From NCBI GenBank assembly GCA_035690885.1, contig DASSKC010000114.1, positions 1 to 64,000 of the forward strand: a stretch of 64,000 nucleotides of DNA. The letters run 5' to 3'. Below are positions 19,339 to 28,500 of the stretch, in pieces; the stretch's first letter is position 1; every line of letters begins with the position of its first letter. A program made the translations under genes and the position numbers. The notes beneath the pieces are model-generated. The model searched no databases. It was given only the letters and a program-made list of their open reading frames with translations, and had not been told where the DNA came from. The DNA comes from Oleiagrimonas sp035690885 (GTDB taxonomy: Bacteria; Pseudomonadota; Gammaproteobacteria; Xanthomonadales; Rhodanobacteraceae).

Positions 19339-22300
19339 TCACTTGAACGTGGCGGTCCAGCGGATCCAGTAGGAACGGCCCAGCTGGTCGAAGTTGAAAG
19401 CGTCGGTGTTGCCGTTGTCGACGTTGTTGGAGTAGAGGATCGGCGGCTGCTTGTCGAACAGGTTGTTCACGCCCAGACTGACGCGCGAATGCAACGGCTC
19501 GATGGTGTAGCTCACCGTCACGTCGTGGTACACGTGCGTGCCGTAGTCGATGTAAAACCCGTCCATGTGGCGCCCGGCCGGATGCACGTCCTGCGACGGC
19601 AGCGGCGATCCCATGCGGAAATCACCGACGTAACGGAATTTCCACGTCGCCGACCAGTCGTGGTCATGCCACATCACGCCGCCGATCGCGCGCCAACGCG
19701 GGAACAGGCATTCGCTCACGCCCGGACACGCCGCGCCCGGTGCCGAACCGGACGGCATGTAGTGGCCGGCAAAGTGATAAACCGGCACGTTCGGCGCGGT
19801 CTTGGCGTCGTAGTATTTGAGGTAGGTCGTGTCGAGGTTGAACTCGAAGCGCCCCAGCGAATGCGTCGACAGGATGTAGTGCACCGAAAAATCGATGCCG
19901 CCAGTGCTGATGCGGCCCATGTTGCCGGTCGGCTCGATCGTGTCGATGCTCAACTGGCCTTGCTGCGGTCCGCTCGGAAAGCGCTTGATGAACGGGCAGT
20001 AGATGGTCTGGCCCTGACTGCACAGGTTGAGCAGGTTCTGGATGCCGACCTCGGTGATGATGTCGTTGAGGTAGACGTGCCACACGTCGGCGCTGACCGT
20101 CAGGCCCGACAACCACGAAGGGCTGTACACCGCGCCGATGTCGAACGACTTGCCGGTCTCGGGCTTGATCGGGAAACCGGCGATTTTCGAGCCGGCCTCG
20201 TGGATGCTGGTCTCGACCGCCTGGGCCACGCTCTGGTTCACGAAGCTGCCATCGGTCGGCACGTTCACGCAGGCCGGATCGACCGGATTGCCGGTATAGC
20301 CGTCACACGGGTCGGACGAGATGTACGGACTGGTGTAATCGAGCGGACCGAACACCTCGCCGATATCCGGCGCACGGAACACCTCTTCGACAGACCCGCG
20401 CAACAGCAGATCCTGGATCGGTCGCCATTCGACCTTGAACTCCATGTTGTTGGTATTGCCGAAGCTGCTGAATTTGGAATAGCGGTCGCCGATGGTGACG
20501 TTCAGTCCATACGCACCCGGCACGCCGGCCAGGATCGGAATGAACAATTCGCCGTAGGCTTCCTTGACGTTGAACCCGCCACTGATCGGCTGCGAACAAT
20601 TGCGGCGCATGTCGCAACTGCCGGTGATCGGGTTGTACAAATACAGCGGGCTGATCTGCGAAGAATAATGCTGTTTGCGGTAGTCCACGCCCACGGCCAG
20701 CTGCACGGTGCCGGCCGGAAGATCGAAGATGCCGCCACTGGCCATGGCGTGCCAGATCTTCTGTTGCTGGCGACTGTTGTACATGGTGTGCACATTGGCC
20801 CGTTCCAGCGCCGCAATCGAGTTGGCCGATTGCTGATTGAACGGATTGAATGACGCATCGCAATTGGCGATCGGATCGCCGGGCGTGCCACAGACGATCT
20901 TGCCGGTGGCCGGATCCTTGAACGACGGACCCATGTACAACTTCGATACCTGGGCCAGGCCGCTCTGGATGTGGAACAAATGCTCGTGGCCATAATTCAT
21001 GCCCACGTTCCACTGCCAGTACTTGTCGCCGATATTGAACGTGCCCTTGAAGCCCAGGTCGATCTGCGCGACCGTGATGCTGTTGTCATCCTTGCGGTTG
21101 CCCAGACCCACCGTGCGCGAACGGAAGGCGTTGCCTTGCGGTCCGAAGTTGACGCCAAACGGATTCCAGTAATTGTTGGCCGCGATCTTCACGCCCGGCG
21201 TATGGAATGTGTTCGGCGCCTGATGGAACTTGGAACGCAGCTTGGTGTAATACGCATCCAGATAGACCGACGTTTTTCCGGTCAGATGGTAGTTGCCAAG
21301 CAGGAACGCCTTGGTGCGCTGTTGCGGCGTCAACAGTTCGGTCGCCGCATAATAGTTGTACTTGTCGCTGTTCGGGCCACTGTTTTGATAACAATGATAA
21401 TCGTTGATCGGATCGAGCCCGCTGGCGCCCGGATTGCGCGCCACATGACCGGAGTCGCAGTTGGCGAAATGGGCGGCAATCGGACCGCTGCTCGGCAACT
21501 GGATGTTGCCGTACGGTGAATTGGACGAACCGCCCTGGGACACCTCGGTCTGGCCATTGCGCCCGGACAACTGCAGAGCAACGCTGGAGAAGTCGCGCTG
21601 GTTCTGATCCACGCCATCGGTCTTGCTCCAACCCACGCCAGCAATGATGCTGCCACTTTCGCCGGCCTGCCCGACCGTGAGCTGAAAACCCCGTGCACGG
21701 TTGTCGGCATGCGCGGTCTGGCCGAAACGGCCGCTGATCTGTGCGCCTGCGAAGTGCTTTTTGGTGATGAAATTGACCACGCCACCGATCGCGTCGGACC
21801 CGTAGACCGCGGACGCGCCGTTCTTGAGCACCTCGATGTGGTCGATCATGCCGACTGGAATCGAGCTGACATCACTGCTCAGGACGCGGCGCCCGTCAAC
21901 CAGGATCAGCGTGCGCTTGGGCCCGAGGCCGCGCATGCTCAGGTGCGTGGTGCCGTAACTGTCTCCGGAGGTGTGGTCCTGCGGATTGAGTGCGCCGCCG
22001 GTCATCGCCGGCAAATGCTGCATCAACTCGCCGATGGTCAGCGCGCCGGTGGCCTCGATCTGGTCGTGGCCGACCCGCAACACCGGGTTGGCCGTCTCCA
22101 TGTCGACGCGGCGGATATGCGAGCCGGTGACAATGACGCCCTTGAGTTCCTGCGCATTGGCGGCTTGGGCCTGATCTTGTTCGCTTGCCTGTGCCGCCGC
22201 CGCATGCGCCGTCATGGGTGTGGCCAGCAAACCGGCCACGCCGGCCGACAATGCCACGGCAATGGCGCGGGTCATGGCGCGGTGACGCAAGGTCGCGCCC

Positions 22301-22368
22301 GTTGTCGCCCCGGAGTACGTGCACGTTTGACGCGCATGATGACGCGGATTCCGCCTGGTGTCGCTCAT
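19339..22368 (-). CDS. TonB-dependent receptor (paralogue A, no STN domain)
   Basis: Large outer-membrane receptor of about 1009 residues. I use the ATG at 22368, which has GAGGAGA 7 nt upstream; ATGs at 22374, 22386 and 22401 lie too close to or before that site. A signal peptide (MTRAIAVALSAGVAGLLATP.. AHA) lies about 30 residues in. The TonB box region is GVIVTGSHIRR, then a plug with VDGRRVLSSDVSSIP and IEVLKNGASAVYGSDAIGGV. The long barrel ends SYWIRWTATFK. It is strongly similar along its whole length to the receptor at 25594-28887 but lacks the N-terminal STN signalling domain. The next genes downstream are an M28 peptidase and an acylase, so the ligand may be a peptide-like or acylated compound. 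An ECF sigma/anti-sigma pair lies 191 bp upstream in the same direction. Confidence 0.93.
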   Translation of the reverse strand: MSDTRRNPRHHARQTCTYSGATTGATLRHRAMTRAIAVALSAGVAGLLATPMTAHAAAAQASEQDQAQAANAQELKGVIVTGSHIRRVDMETANPVLRVGHDQIEATGALTIGELMQHLPAMTGGALNPQDHTSGDSYGTTHLSMRGLGPKRTLILVDGRRVLSSDVSSIPVGMIDHIEVLKNGASAVYGSDAIGGVVNFITKKHFAGAQISGRFGQTAHADNRARGFQLTVGQAGESGSIIAGVGWSKTDGVDQNQRDFSSVALQLSGRNGQTEVSQGGSSNSPYGNIQLPSSGPIAAHFANCDSGHVARNPGASGLDPINDYHCYQNSGPNSDKYNYYAATELLTPQQRTKAFLLGNYHLTGKTSVYLDAYYTKLRSKFHQAPNTFHTPGVKIAANNYWNPFGVNFGPQGNAFRSRTVGLGNRKDDNSITVAQIDLGFKGTFNIGDKYWQWNVGMNYGHEHLFHIQSGLAQVSKLYMGPSFKDPATGKIVCGTPGDPIANCDASFNPFNQQSANSIAALERANVHTMYNSRQQQKIWHAMASGGIFDLPAGTVQLAVGVDYRKQHYSSQISPLYLYNPITGSCDMRRNCSQPISGGFNVKEAYGELFIPILAGVPGAYGLNVTIGDRYSKFSSFGNTNNMEFKVEWRPIQDLLLRGSVEEVFRAPDIGEVFGPLDYTSPYISSDPCDGYTGNPVDPACVNVPTDGSFVNQSVAQAVETSIHEAGSKIAGFPIKPETGKSFDIGAVYSPSWLSGLTVSADVWHVYLNDIITEVGIQNLLNLCSQGQTIYCPFIKRFPSGPQQGQLSIDTIEPTGNMGRISTGGIDFSVHYILSTHSLGRFEFNLDTTYLKYYDAKTAPNVPVYHFAGHYMPSGSAPGAACPGVSECLFPRWRAIGGVMWHDHDWSATWKFRYVGDFRMGSPLPSQDVHPAGRHMDGFYIDYGTHVYHDVTVSYTIEPLHSRVSLGVNNLFDKQPPILYSNNVDNGNTDAFNFDQLGRSYWIRWTATFK

Positions 22369-22389
22369 CCCCATTCTCCTCGACATGAT

Positions 22390-22411
22390 CGAATGCGACA
22401 TCTCGCATTCG
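22390..22411 (-). promoter_or_regulatory. Stem-loop in the 5' leader of receptor A
   Basis: CGAATGCGA (22390-22398) and TCGCATTCG (22403-22411) form a perfect 9-bp stem with a 4-nt loop, ending about 9 nt before the GAGGAGA ribosome site of the receptor gene. It could tune translation or be an operator; function unknown. Confidence 0.5.
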
Positions 22412-22559
22412 GCCCCTCATGTCTTCTCAACGGGATGCACGGACGAATCCCTACCCCTGCCGGAAGAAATTGCCGCAAACGATATCCATTGCAGGAGCGG
22501 CGGATTCCACTCTGAAGTGCAACAAGGGCTTGATCGGGAGCGTCTTGAACCTTCCCGGA

Positions 22560-23333
22560 CTACGACCGCTTGCCCGCGAGCGTTGATGCCTCGTGTATGA
22601 CCTGGATATCCGGCATGTCGGCGCGGGCCACCAACGCGTAGTTGTAACCATTGCCGGACCAGTATGCGGTGGCCAGACCGCCCTCGCGCAGTTGCCCGCG
22701 CGGCAAGGTGCCACGAGTTTTGGAGGGTGGACGGATATAGAAGCTGATGGCGTCGCCGCGACGATCTTCATACAGCACCATGGCGGCGGGTCCGCTGCCG
22801 GTTGCCAGCAGGCGGCCACCGACGGGATGGAATCCTGCGCCGTGCAGATTCGGCAAACGCGGGGCGTTGCGGAAATGCTCATTCAGCCACGTTTGCAGAT
22901 CACCGGCATGGTGTTGCGTGATGTCGAACTGCACATGCCGGTTCGTCGCAAACATGCGGTAGGCCTGACGTGCATCGGCCATGGGCGCCGTGGCCACCGG
23001 CGCGGTCAAACCATGTGCCTGCCAGCCACCGATGGCACCCACACCAAGCGTCAACACCAGCATTGCGGCCATGGCCACGCGGGTGCGCGCGCTACGCCGC
23101 TGCCGCGTCCGAATCACGGCCGGATCCAGCGCCGGCTCGCCCGCTGATTTCGGAAAACTTCCCATCGCGGCACGCAGCTGCTGTGCATCGCGTTGCCAGC
23201 GACGAATCTCCCCGGCGCGTTCCGGGTGGCGATCCAGCCAGGCCTCCATGGCATGGACGCCGGCTTCGTCCAGACAGCCATCGATGTAGGCGTGGATGTC
23301 GTTGTCAGAGGGAAACACGTATGTATCGTTCAT
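22560..23333 (-). CDS. Membrane anti-sigma factor
   Basis: Predicted single-pass inner-membrane anti-sigma factor for the sigma gene directly upstream. The cytoplasmic part begins FPSDNDIHAYIDGCLDEAGV and continues with MEAWLDRHPERAGEI, a helical sigma-binding fold of the kind that opens many anti-sigma factors (D-x-x-H-A-Y-x-D-G). A membrane helix (VAMAAMLVLTLGVGAIGGW) lies at about residues 86-104. A periplasmic domain of about 150 residues follows, rich in His and aromatic residues and ending with GLATAYWSGNGYNYALVARA. No Zn-binding HxxxCxxC motif is seen. The ATG overlaps the sigma stop as ATGA, fixing the start and the pairing. It is the second gene of a sigma/anti-sigma operon. Confidence 0.85.
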   Translation of the reverse strand: MNDTYVFPSDNDIHAYIDGCLDEAGVHAMEAWLDRHPERAGEIRRWQRDAQQLRAAMGSFPKSAGEPALDPAVIRTRQRRSARTRVAMAAMLVLTLGVGAIGGWQAHGLTAPVATAPMADARQAYRMFATNRHVQFDITQHHAGDLQTWLNEHFRNAPRLPNLHGAGFHPVGGRLLATGSGPAAMVLYEDRRGDAISFYIRPPSKTRGTLPRGQLREGGLATAYWSGNGYNYALVARADMPDIQVIHEASTLAGKRS

Positions 23334-23848
23334 TTGAGTATCCGCAATGCAGGAGTCTTTGCCGTTTCACCATCGCCCAACCGGCGCAAGGCGGCCCGGG
23401 CGCGCGACAGCCGCGACATCACGGTGCCGATGGGTACGTCAAGCAGGGTCGCCACTTCGCGATAGCTGAGCCCCTCCACCGACACCCACAGCAACAGCAG
23501 TCGTTGCGGATCGGGCAAGCGTTCCAGTGCCTGGACGACCGATTGCGCGATCACCTCGCGCTCCAGCGCCGGTTGTTCGGTCGGCGCGGTGCGGCCGAAC
23601 AGTTCGAGCATGCGTCCGTAGCGTCGGGCGCGACGCTGATCGTCCAGAAACCGGCGATACGCGATGGCAAACAACCACGCCCGCAACGCGGTGTCGTCGC
23701 GGCGACTGCCCCAACGCGAAAGCGCTTTTTCGAAGGTGGACTGGACAAGGTCGTCGGCGCGACTGGCATCACGCGTCAACCAGCGCGCAAAACGACGCAA
23801 GCGCGGCAGGAGCTCGCGCAACTGCTCGTCAATGTCTGGATCGTGCAT
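23330..23848 (-). CDS. ECF RNA polymerase sigma factor
   Basis: Alternative sigma factor of about 172 residues. Region 2 is LPRLRRFARWLTRDASRADDLVQSTFEKAL with the -10-reading segment RAWLFAIAYRRFLDDQRRARR. Region 4 is LERLPDPQRLLLLWVSVEGLSYREVATLLDVPIGTVMSRLSRARAAL, a clear helix-turn-helix. I take the ATG at 23848 because region 2 begins right after it and the candidate ECF promoter at 23887-23911 leaves a leader of about 30 nt; the frame is open further upstream only by chance. The stop overlaps the anti-sigma start. The signal sensed is unknown; the divergent propeller/HiPIP genes are likely targets. Confidence 0.92.
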   Translation of the reverse strand: MHDPDIDEQLRELLPRLRRFARWLTRDASRADDLVQSTFEKALSRWGSRRDDTALRAWLFAIAYRRFLDDQRRARRYGRMLELFGRTAPTEQPALEREVIAQSVVQALERLPDPQRLLLLWVSVEGLSYREVATLLDVPIGTVMSRLSRARAALRRLGDGETAKTPALRILK

Positions 23849-23886
23849 GACCGTACCGGCCTGTCGAAGTGGATAACTACATGATA

Positions 23887-23911
23887 GACGCCACCACGAG
23901 CCGATTATTCC
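23887..23911 (-). promoter_or_regulatory. Candidate ECF promoter for the sigma/anti-sigma operon
   Basis: Minus strand: GGAATAA (23911-23905), 14 nt, then CGTC (23890-23887). This is the classic ECF promoter pattern (AA-containing -35 and CGTC -10). It points at the sigma gene 39 nt downstream and would allow autoregulation. The same elements and spacing occur on the plus strand at 23920-23944. Confidence 0.7.
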
Positions 23912-23919
23912 CGAGGCAT

Positions 23920-23944
23920 GGAATAAATTCCGCTGGGGGGCGTC
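23920..23944 (+). promoter_or_regulatory. Candidate ECF promoter for the beta-propeller gene
   Basis: Plus strand: GGAATAA (23920-23926), 14 nt, then CGTC (23941-23944). It matches the minus-strand element at 23887-23911 in both hexamers and in spacing. It points at the YVTN propeller gene 74 nt downstream. The -35 elements of the two promoters are only 8 bp apart. Confidence 0.7.
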
Positions 23945-24018
23945 CCACACCTGCAACCCGTCATTGATCAGTTTGATCGACGGGTGACGACCCCTTCCCC
24001 ACAGCACAGGAACCGATC

Positions 24019-25023
24019 ATGAATTTGAGCCATTGTTTGCCAAACACGCGACACTCGCGCCTGATTCGGATTTGCGGCGCCGTGGCGCTTGCGTTCCCCC
24101 TGGGTGCCGGCGTGACCCAAGCGGCCGAACCGCAAGACCTGTTCCCCGCGCCGGTCTACGTGACCTTGCAATCAAGCGATGCGGTGCAACACCTGCCCAC
24201 GGACAACACCTGGAACGGACTGAGCGGCGCCCATTACGACGCCATCGGTCCCGATGGCACCCGCATGCTGGTCAGCAGCAAGGATTCGCCCGAGGCCTAC
24301 TTGCTCAATGCACACACGGGCGAAAAGCTGGCCACCTTCAAGGTCGGCCCGGTGCCCCAGGGCATGACGATCAGCCCGAATGGCCGCTGGGGGCTGGCGG
24401 TTAGCGCCGGCGACGGCACCGTGGCGGTCATTGATCTTCGCGAACAAAGGGTGATCAAGTCCGTCAAGGTCGGCAAGACGCCGCACAACGTGCGGTTCAC
24501 CAGCGACGGCAAACGTGCCTACGTCACCTTGCAGGGCGCCGGTAGCGTGGCCGTGATCGACATGCGCACGCTCAAGATGGTGAAAGCGTTTCCGGTGCCC
24601 GGCATCAAACATCCGCACAACCTCGACTTGTCTGCCGACGGCAAGGTTTTGTGGATACGTGGCCTGATCGGCAAGGTGGCCGCGGTCGATCTTCAATCGC
24701 ACGAGGTGCTTGCGGTGATCCCGGTCGGCTTGGGCCACGCCGGCATCGATGTCATTCCCGGTGGTCGTTACGTGTTCACCGGCGCGATTGCCGACCACGT
24801 GGTGGACGTGATAGATCCGACCACCTTCAACGTGGTCAAAAGCATCGACGTCGGACAGGGACCGCACGGCGTGCGCGCCAGTCGCGATGGACGCTGGGTC
24901 TACGTTGCCGTGACCGGCACCGACAAGGTCGCCGTCATCGACGTAAAGACACTGAAAGTCGTCAAACAGATACCGACGCGCGGAAAGCTGCCGTTCTGGA
25001 TTGCCGTGGCTGGCAACGATTGA
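24019..25023 (+). CDS. YVTN-repeat beta-propeller protein (YncE-like), secreted
   Basis: A 334-residue periplasmic beta-propeller. The N-terminus has a signal peptide ending ...GAGVTQAA. Repeats of the form GxxPxxxxxSPDGRxxYVxxxxxxxVxVIDxxTxKVxxxIxVG are seen from about residue 60 on: HYDAIGPDGTRMLV, GMTISPNGRWGLAV, NVRFTSDGKRAYVT, NLDLSADGKVLWI, GIDVIPGGRYVFT and GVRASRDGRWVYVA. AGGAA lies about 8 nt before the ATG. YVTN propellers are found in surface, redox-associated and sensing proteins; no catalytic residue set is evident here, so the function is open. It is preceded by a candidate ECF promoter and followed after 210 bp by a HiPIP gene in the same direction. Confidence 0.87.
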   Translation: MNLSHCLPNTRHSRLIRICGAVALAFPLGAGVTQAAEPQDLFPAPVYVTLQSSDAVQHLPTDNTWNGLSGAHYDAIGPDGTRMLVSSKDSPEAYLLNAHTGEKLATFKVGPVPQGMTISPNGRWGLAVSAGDGTVAVIDLREQRVIKSVKVGKTPHNVRFTSDGKRAYVTLQGAGSVAVIDMRTLKMVKAFPVPGIKHPHNLDLSADGKVLWIRGLIGKVAAVDLQSHEVLAVIPVGLGHAGIDVIPGGRYVFTGAIADHVVDVIDPTTFNVVKSIDVGQGPHGVRASRDGRWVYVAVTGTDKVAVIDVKTLKVVKQIPTRGKLPFWIAVAGND

Positions 25024-25233
25024 AGCCTGGGAGTTTGGGCGGCAGGAACTGTCGAGGCGAAAAAGTGACTGCGTGAGAACGGATTCTCGACGTTTTGCCG
25101 GGCCATGGTGGTTCCATGGGTCAAAAAGCGGCGGAAGTATGGACCGCGCAGGCGCTTTTGCAGCCCGGTCGATTTCTACGGCCCAAGCTCCCAGCGAACC
25201 ACCAACTCCTTCCCATTACTCCGAGGCCGTTCC

Positions 25234-25539
25234 ATGACCGACGCATTCAATCCATCGCTCTCTCGTCGCCGTGTGCTCCGATATCTGGCCGTCGCCGCGG
25301 GTTCGGCAGTCGGCCTGCCCGTACTGACCCAAGCCGCCACCAAGGCATCCGATCCTGTCGGGGGGCCGGTCGCCAAATCAGCCGTGCAATACCAGGACCA
25401 TCCCAGCGGCACATCGGCATGCGCCACTTGCGCCAACTTCATTGCTGGTAAAAGCCCTGCCGGGCCCGGGCACTGCGCCATCGTGTCCGGCAAGATCAGT
25501 CCGAAAGGCTGGTGTTTGGCCTATGCCGCAAAGGGATAG
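25234..25539 (+). CDS. High-potential iron-sulfur protein (HiPIP), Tat-exported
   Basis: Small periplasmic [4Fe-4S] electron carrier. The start is the ATG at 25234 with GAGG about 8 nt upstream; the open frame before it is not coding. The Tat signal is SLSRRRVLRYLAVAAGSAV (twin arginine, then a hydrophobic stretch). The mature part has four cysteines at 63, 66, 81 and 94 (CATC...GHC...GWC), the CX2CX14CX12C spacing of the HiPIP family, with SGKISPKGWC near the end. The product is 101 residues. The 210 bp between it and the propeller gene (25024-25233) hold no gene, only small inverted repeats (GAGAACGGATTCTC; CCATGG-TGGTT-CCATGG), so it may be co-transcribed from the ECF promoter or have its own. 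Convergent with receptor B. Confidence 0.92.
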   Translation: MTDAFNPSLSRRRVLRYLAVAAGSAVGLPVLTQAATKASDPVGGPVAKSAVQYQDHPSGTSACATCANFIAGKSPAGPGHCAIVSGKISPKGWCLAYAAKG

Positions 25540-25593
25540 ACAGCATCCACACACAACCGCACACCGCCACCTTTTGCGAATACGTCAAATGTG

Positions 25594-28500
25594 TCAATAA
25601 CGCACGGTCCAACGCAACCAGTAATAGCGCCCCATCAAGTCGAAATTGAGCGCATCGGTATTGGCGTTGTCGGTGTTATTGGCGTACAGGATGGGCGGCT
25701 GTTTGTCGAAGAGGTTGTTGACGCCCAAGGTCACGCGCGAATGCAGTGGAGCAATGCGGTAGGCAAGCGCGACATCGTGGTACAGCGTCGCACCGTAATC
25801 GATGTAGAACCCGTCAAGCCGGCCACCTGCCGGGTGCGTGTCTTGCGACGGTGAGGACGAGCCCATGCGGAAGTCGCCGATGTAACGGACTTTCCACAAT
25901 GCCGACCACGGCCCCTTGTCCCACATGAGCACCGCATTGGCCCGCCAACGCGGGAACAGGCATTGGCCGACCCCGGGACAGGCCGTCCCTTGTGCCGATC
26001 CCTCCGGCATGTATTGCCCGGCGAAGTGATACGCCGGCACGCCGGGAGCGGTCTTGACGTTGTAGTAGCGCAGATAGGTACCGAACAGCTTGAACGAGAA
26101 GCGCCCCAATTGTGCGGTCTGCACGGTATAGCTGCTGTCCAGATCAATGCTGCCGATACCGAGGTGGCCCATGTTGCTGGTCGGCTGCAAGGTTTTGCTG
26201 CTCAGTTGCCCCTGCTGCGGACCACTGGGAAAGCGGTGGATGAATCGGCAGTACGCACGACGACCGTCACTGCACAGATTCAGCAGGTTTTGTGCGCTGA
26301 TGATGGTGATGATGTGGTTCAGATACAAATGCCACGCATCCACGCTGACGGTCAGTCCCGGCGCCCAATCGGGGCTGTAGACGATGCCGATGTCGAACGA
26401 TTTTCCGGTCTCGGGCTGGATCGGAAACCCCGACGCGCGCGCACCGGCTTCATGAATGCTCGTTTCCACGCCTTGGCGCACGCTGTGGTTGGTGAAGCTG
26501 CCGTCGGTCGGCACGTGGATGCATGCGGGATCGAGCGGCTTGCCGGTGTAGCCACGGCAGGGATCGGTGGTGATGAACGGGCTCGTGTACGAGCGCGGTG
26601 AAAACATCTCCAGGATGTTGGGTGCACGAAATACCTGCTCCACCGAACCACGCACAAGCAGGCTGCGGACCGGACGCCATTCGAGTTTCAACTCGGCATT
26701 GTTGGTGCTGCCGAAACTGCTGTAATGCGAGTATCGACTGCCAATGGTGACATTGAGTCCATAGGCCCACGGTTGCCTGGAAACAATCGGGATGAACAGC
26801 TCGCCGTAGGCTTCCTGGATGGTGATATCGCCATGGACCGAACTGGAGCACTCACGCCCCATCGCGCAAGTACCGGTCACTGGATCGAATGCATACAAGG
26901 GGCTGACGTGCGACTGATACTGGCGCTTGCGATGGTTCACGCCCACGGCAAACTGCACCGTCCCGGCCGGCAGATCCAACAGCCCGCCTTCCGCGTTGGC
27001 TTGCCAGATTTTCTGCTCGAACGTGCCGGTGGTGATGGTGTGCACATTGGCGCGCTCGAGTGCGGCAATCGTGTTGGGGGCCTGCATGTTGAATGGGTTG
27101 AACGCGGCGTTGCAATCGGCCATGGGATGATCCGGCGTGCCGCACGTCACCTCGCCGGTATCGGGGTCGAGGAACGATGGCCCGGTGTACAAGCGTGACC
27201 GCTGCGCGAAGCCGCTGCGCTCGGAGTGTGTGTGTTCGTGTCCGTAGTTCAGACCGGCCTCCCAATGCCAGCGGTTGCCGAACATCGAGAACGTGCCCTT
27301 CAGACCCACGGCGGCCTGTGCATTGGTCACGCGATTGCGCGCGATGCGGTCACCGATACCCACGGTACGCGAACGGAAAGCATTACCGTGCGGACCGAAA
27401 TCGACGCCGAACGGGTTCCAGTAATTTTGCGCCGAGATCCGCACACCCGGCGTGTGGAACGTGTTCGGTGCCTGGTGGAAATAGGCGCGCGTCCGCGTGT
27501 AGTACGCATCCAGATAGATCGAGACGTTCGAGCGCAGGTGATAGGTCCCGAGGATGAAGGCGTGGGTACGCTCCTGCGGCGTCATCAATTCGGTCGACGT
27601 GTTGTAGTTGTACTTGTCGCTGTGCGGGCCGTTGTAGTGATAGCAATGGTAGTCGTTGATCGGGTCCATTCCGCTGGCGCCGGGATTGCGCGCGACATGA
27701 CCCGAAGCACAGGTGGCGAAAGCGTCGTGGATCGGACCGCTTTCGGGAAGCTGGATGTTGCCGTACGGCGAATTGGACGAGCCTCCGCGAAACACGCCCA
27801 CGGTCCCGTCGGGCCTGACGCCCAGTTCAAGGGCGTAACGCGACCATGGCCGCGCGATCTGGTCGACGCCGTCGATGCGGCTCCAGCCCAGGCCGCCGAT
27901 GACGCTGCCCTTGTCCGTCGACTGCCCGAACGTGAGCGTGTAGCCGCGACTGCGCGCGTCGGCATGCGAAGACTGACCGACCCGCCCGGTGACCTGCACG
28001 CCGCGAAAGTGCCTGCGGGTGATGAAGTTGACCACGCCGCCGATGGCATCGGATCCGTACACGGCCGAGGCACCGTTCTTGAGCACCTCGATGCGGTCGA
28101 TCATGGCCGCGGGAATGGAGCTGATATCCGAGCTCAGGACACGGCGCCCGTCCACCAGTATCAACGTGCGATCCGGCCCGAGTCCACGCAAACTCAGACG
28201 CGTGCGACCGAAAGTGTTCGAGGCCGAACTGGTGTGGTCCTGCGGATTGATCGCGCCGCCAGTCATGGCCGGCAGACGCTGGACCAGTCCACCCAGTGTC
28301 ATCGCACCGCTGGCGGCGATGACGGCATGCGAAACGGTATGCACGGGATTGGCGGTTTCGACATCGACGCGGCGAATATGCGATCCGGTGACGATGACGG
28401 CGGCCAATTCCTGGGCGTGCTTCTGCCTCATCCGGCGGCCATTTGCTCCCGCGACGGCAGAAGCTCTCGTCGCGTCACCCGATGACGGGTGCTTGCGCGG

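Noticed and set aside
16893..19346. 817-residue plus-strand open frame
   Set aside because: Antisense to the M28 peptidase; composition biased to His/Arg, no motifs.
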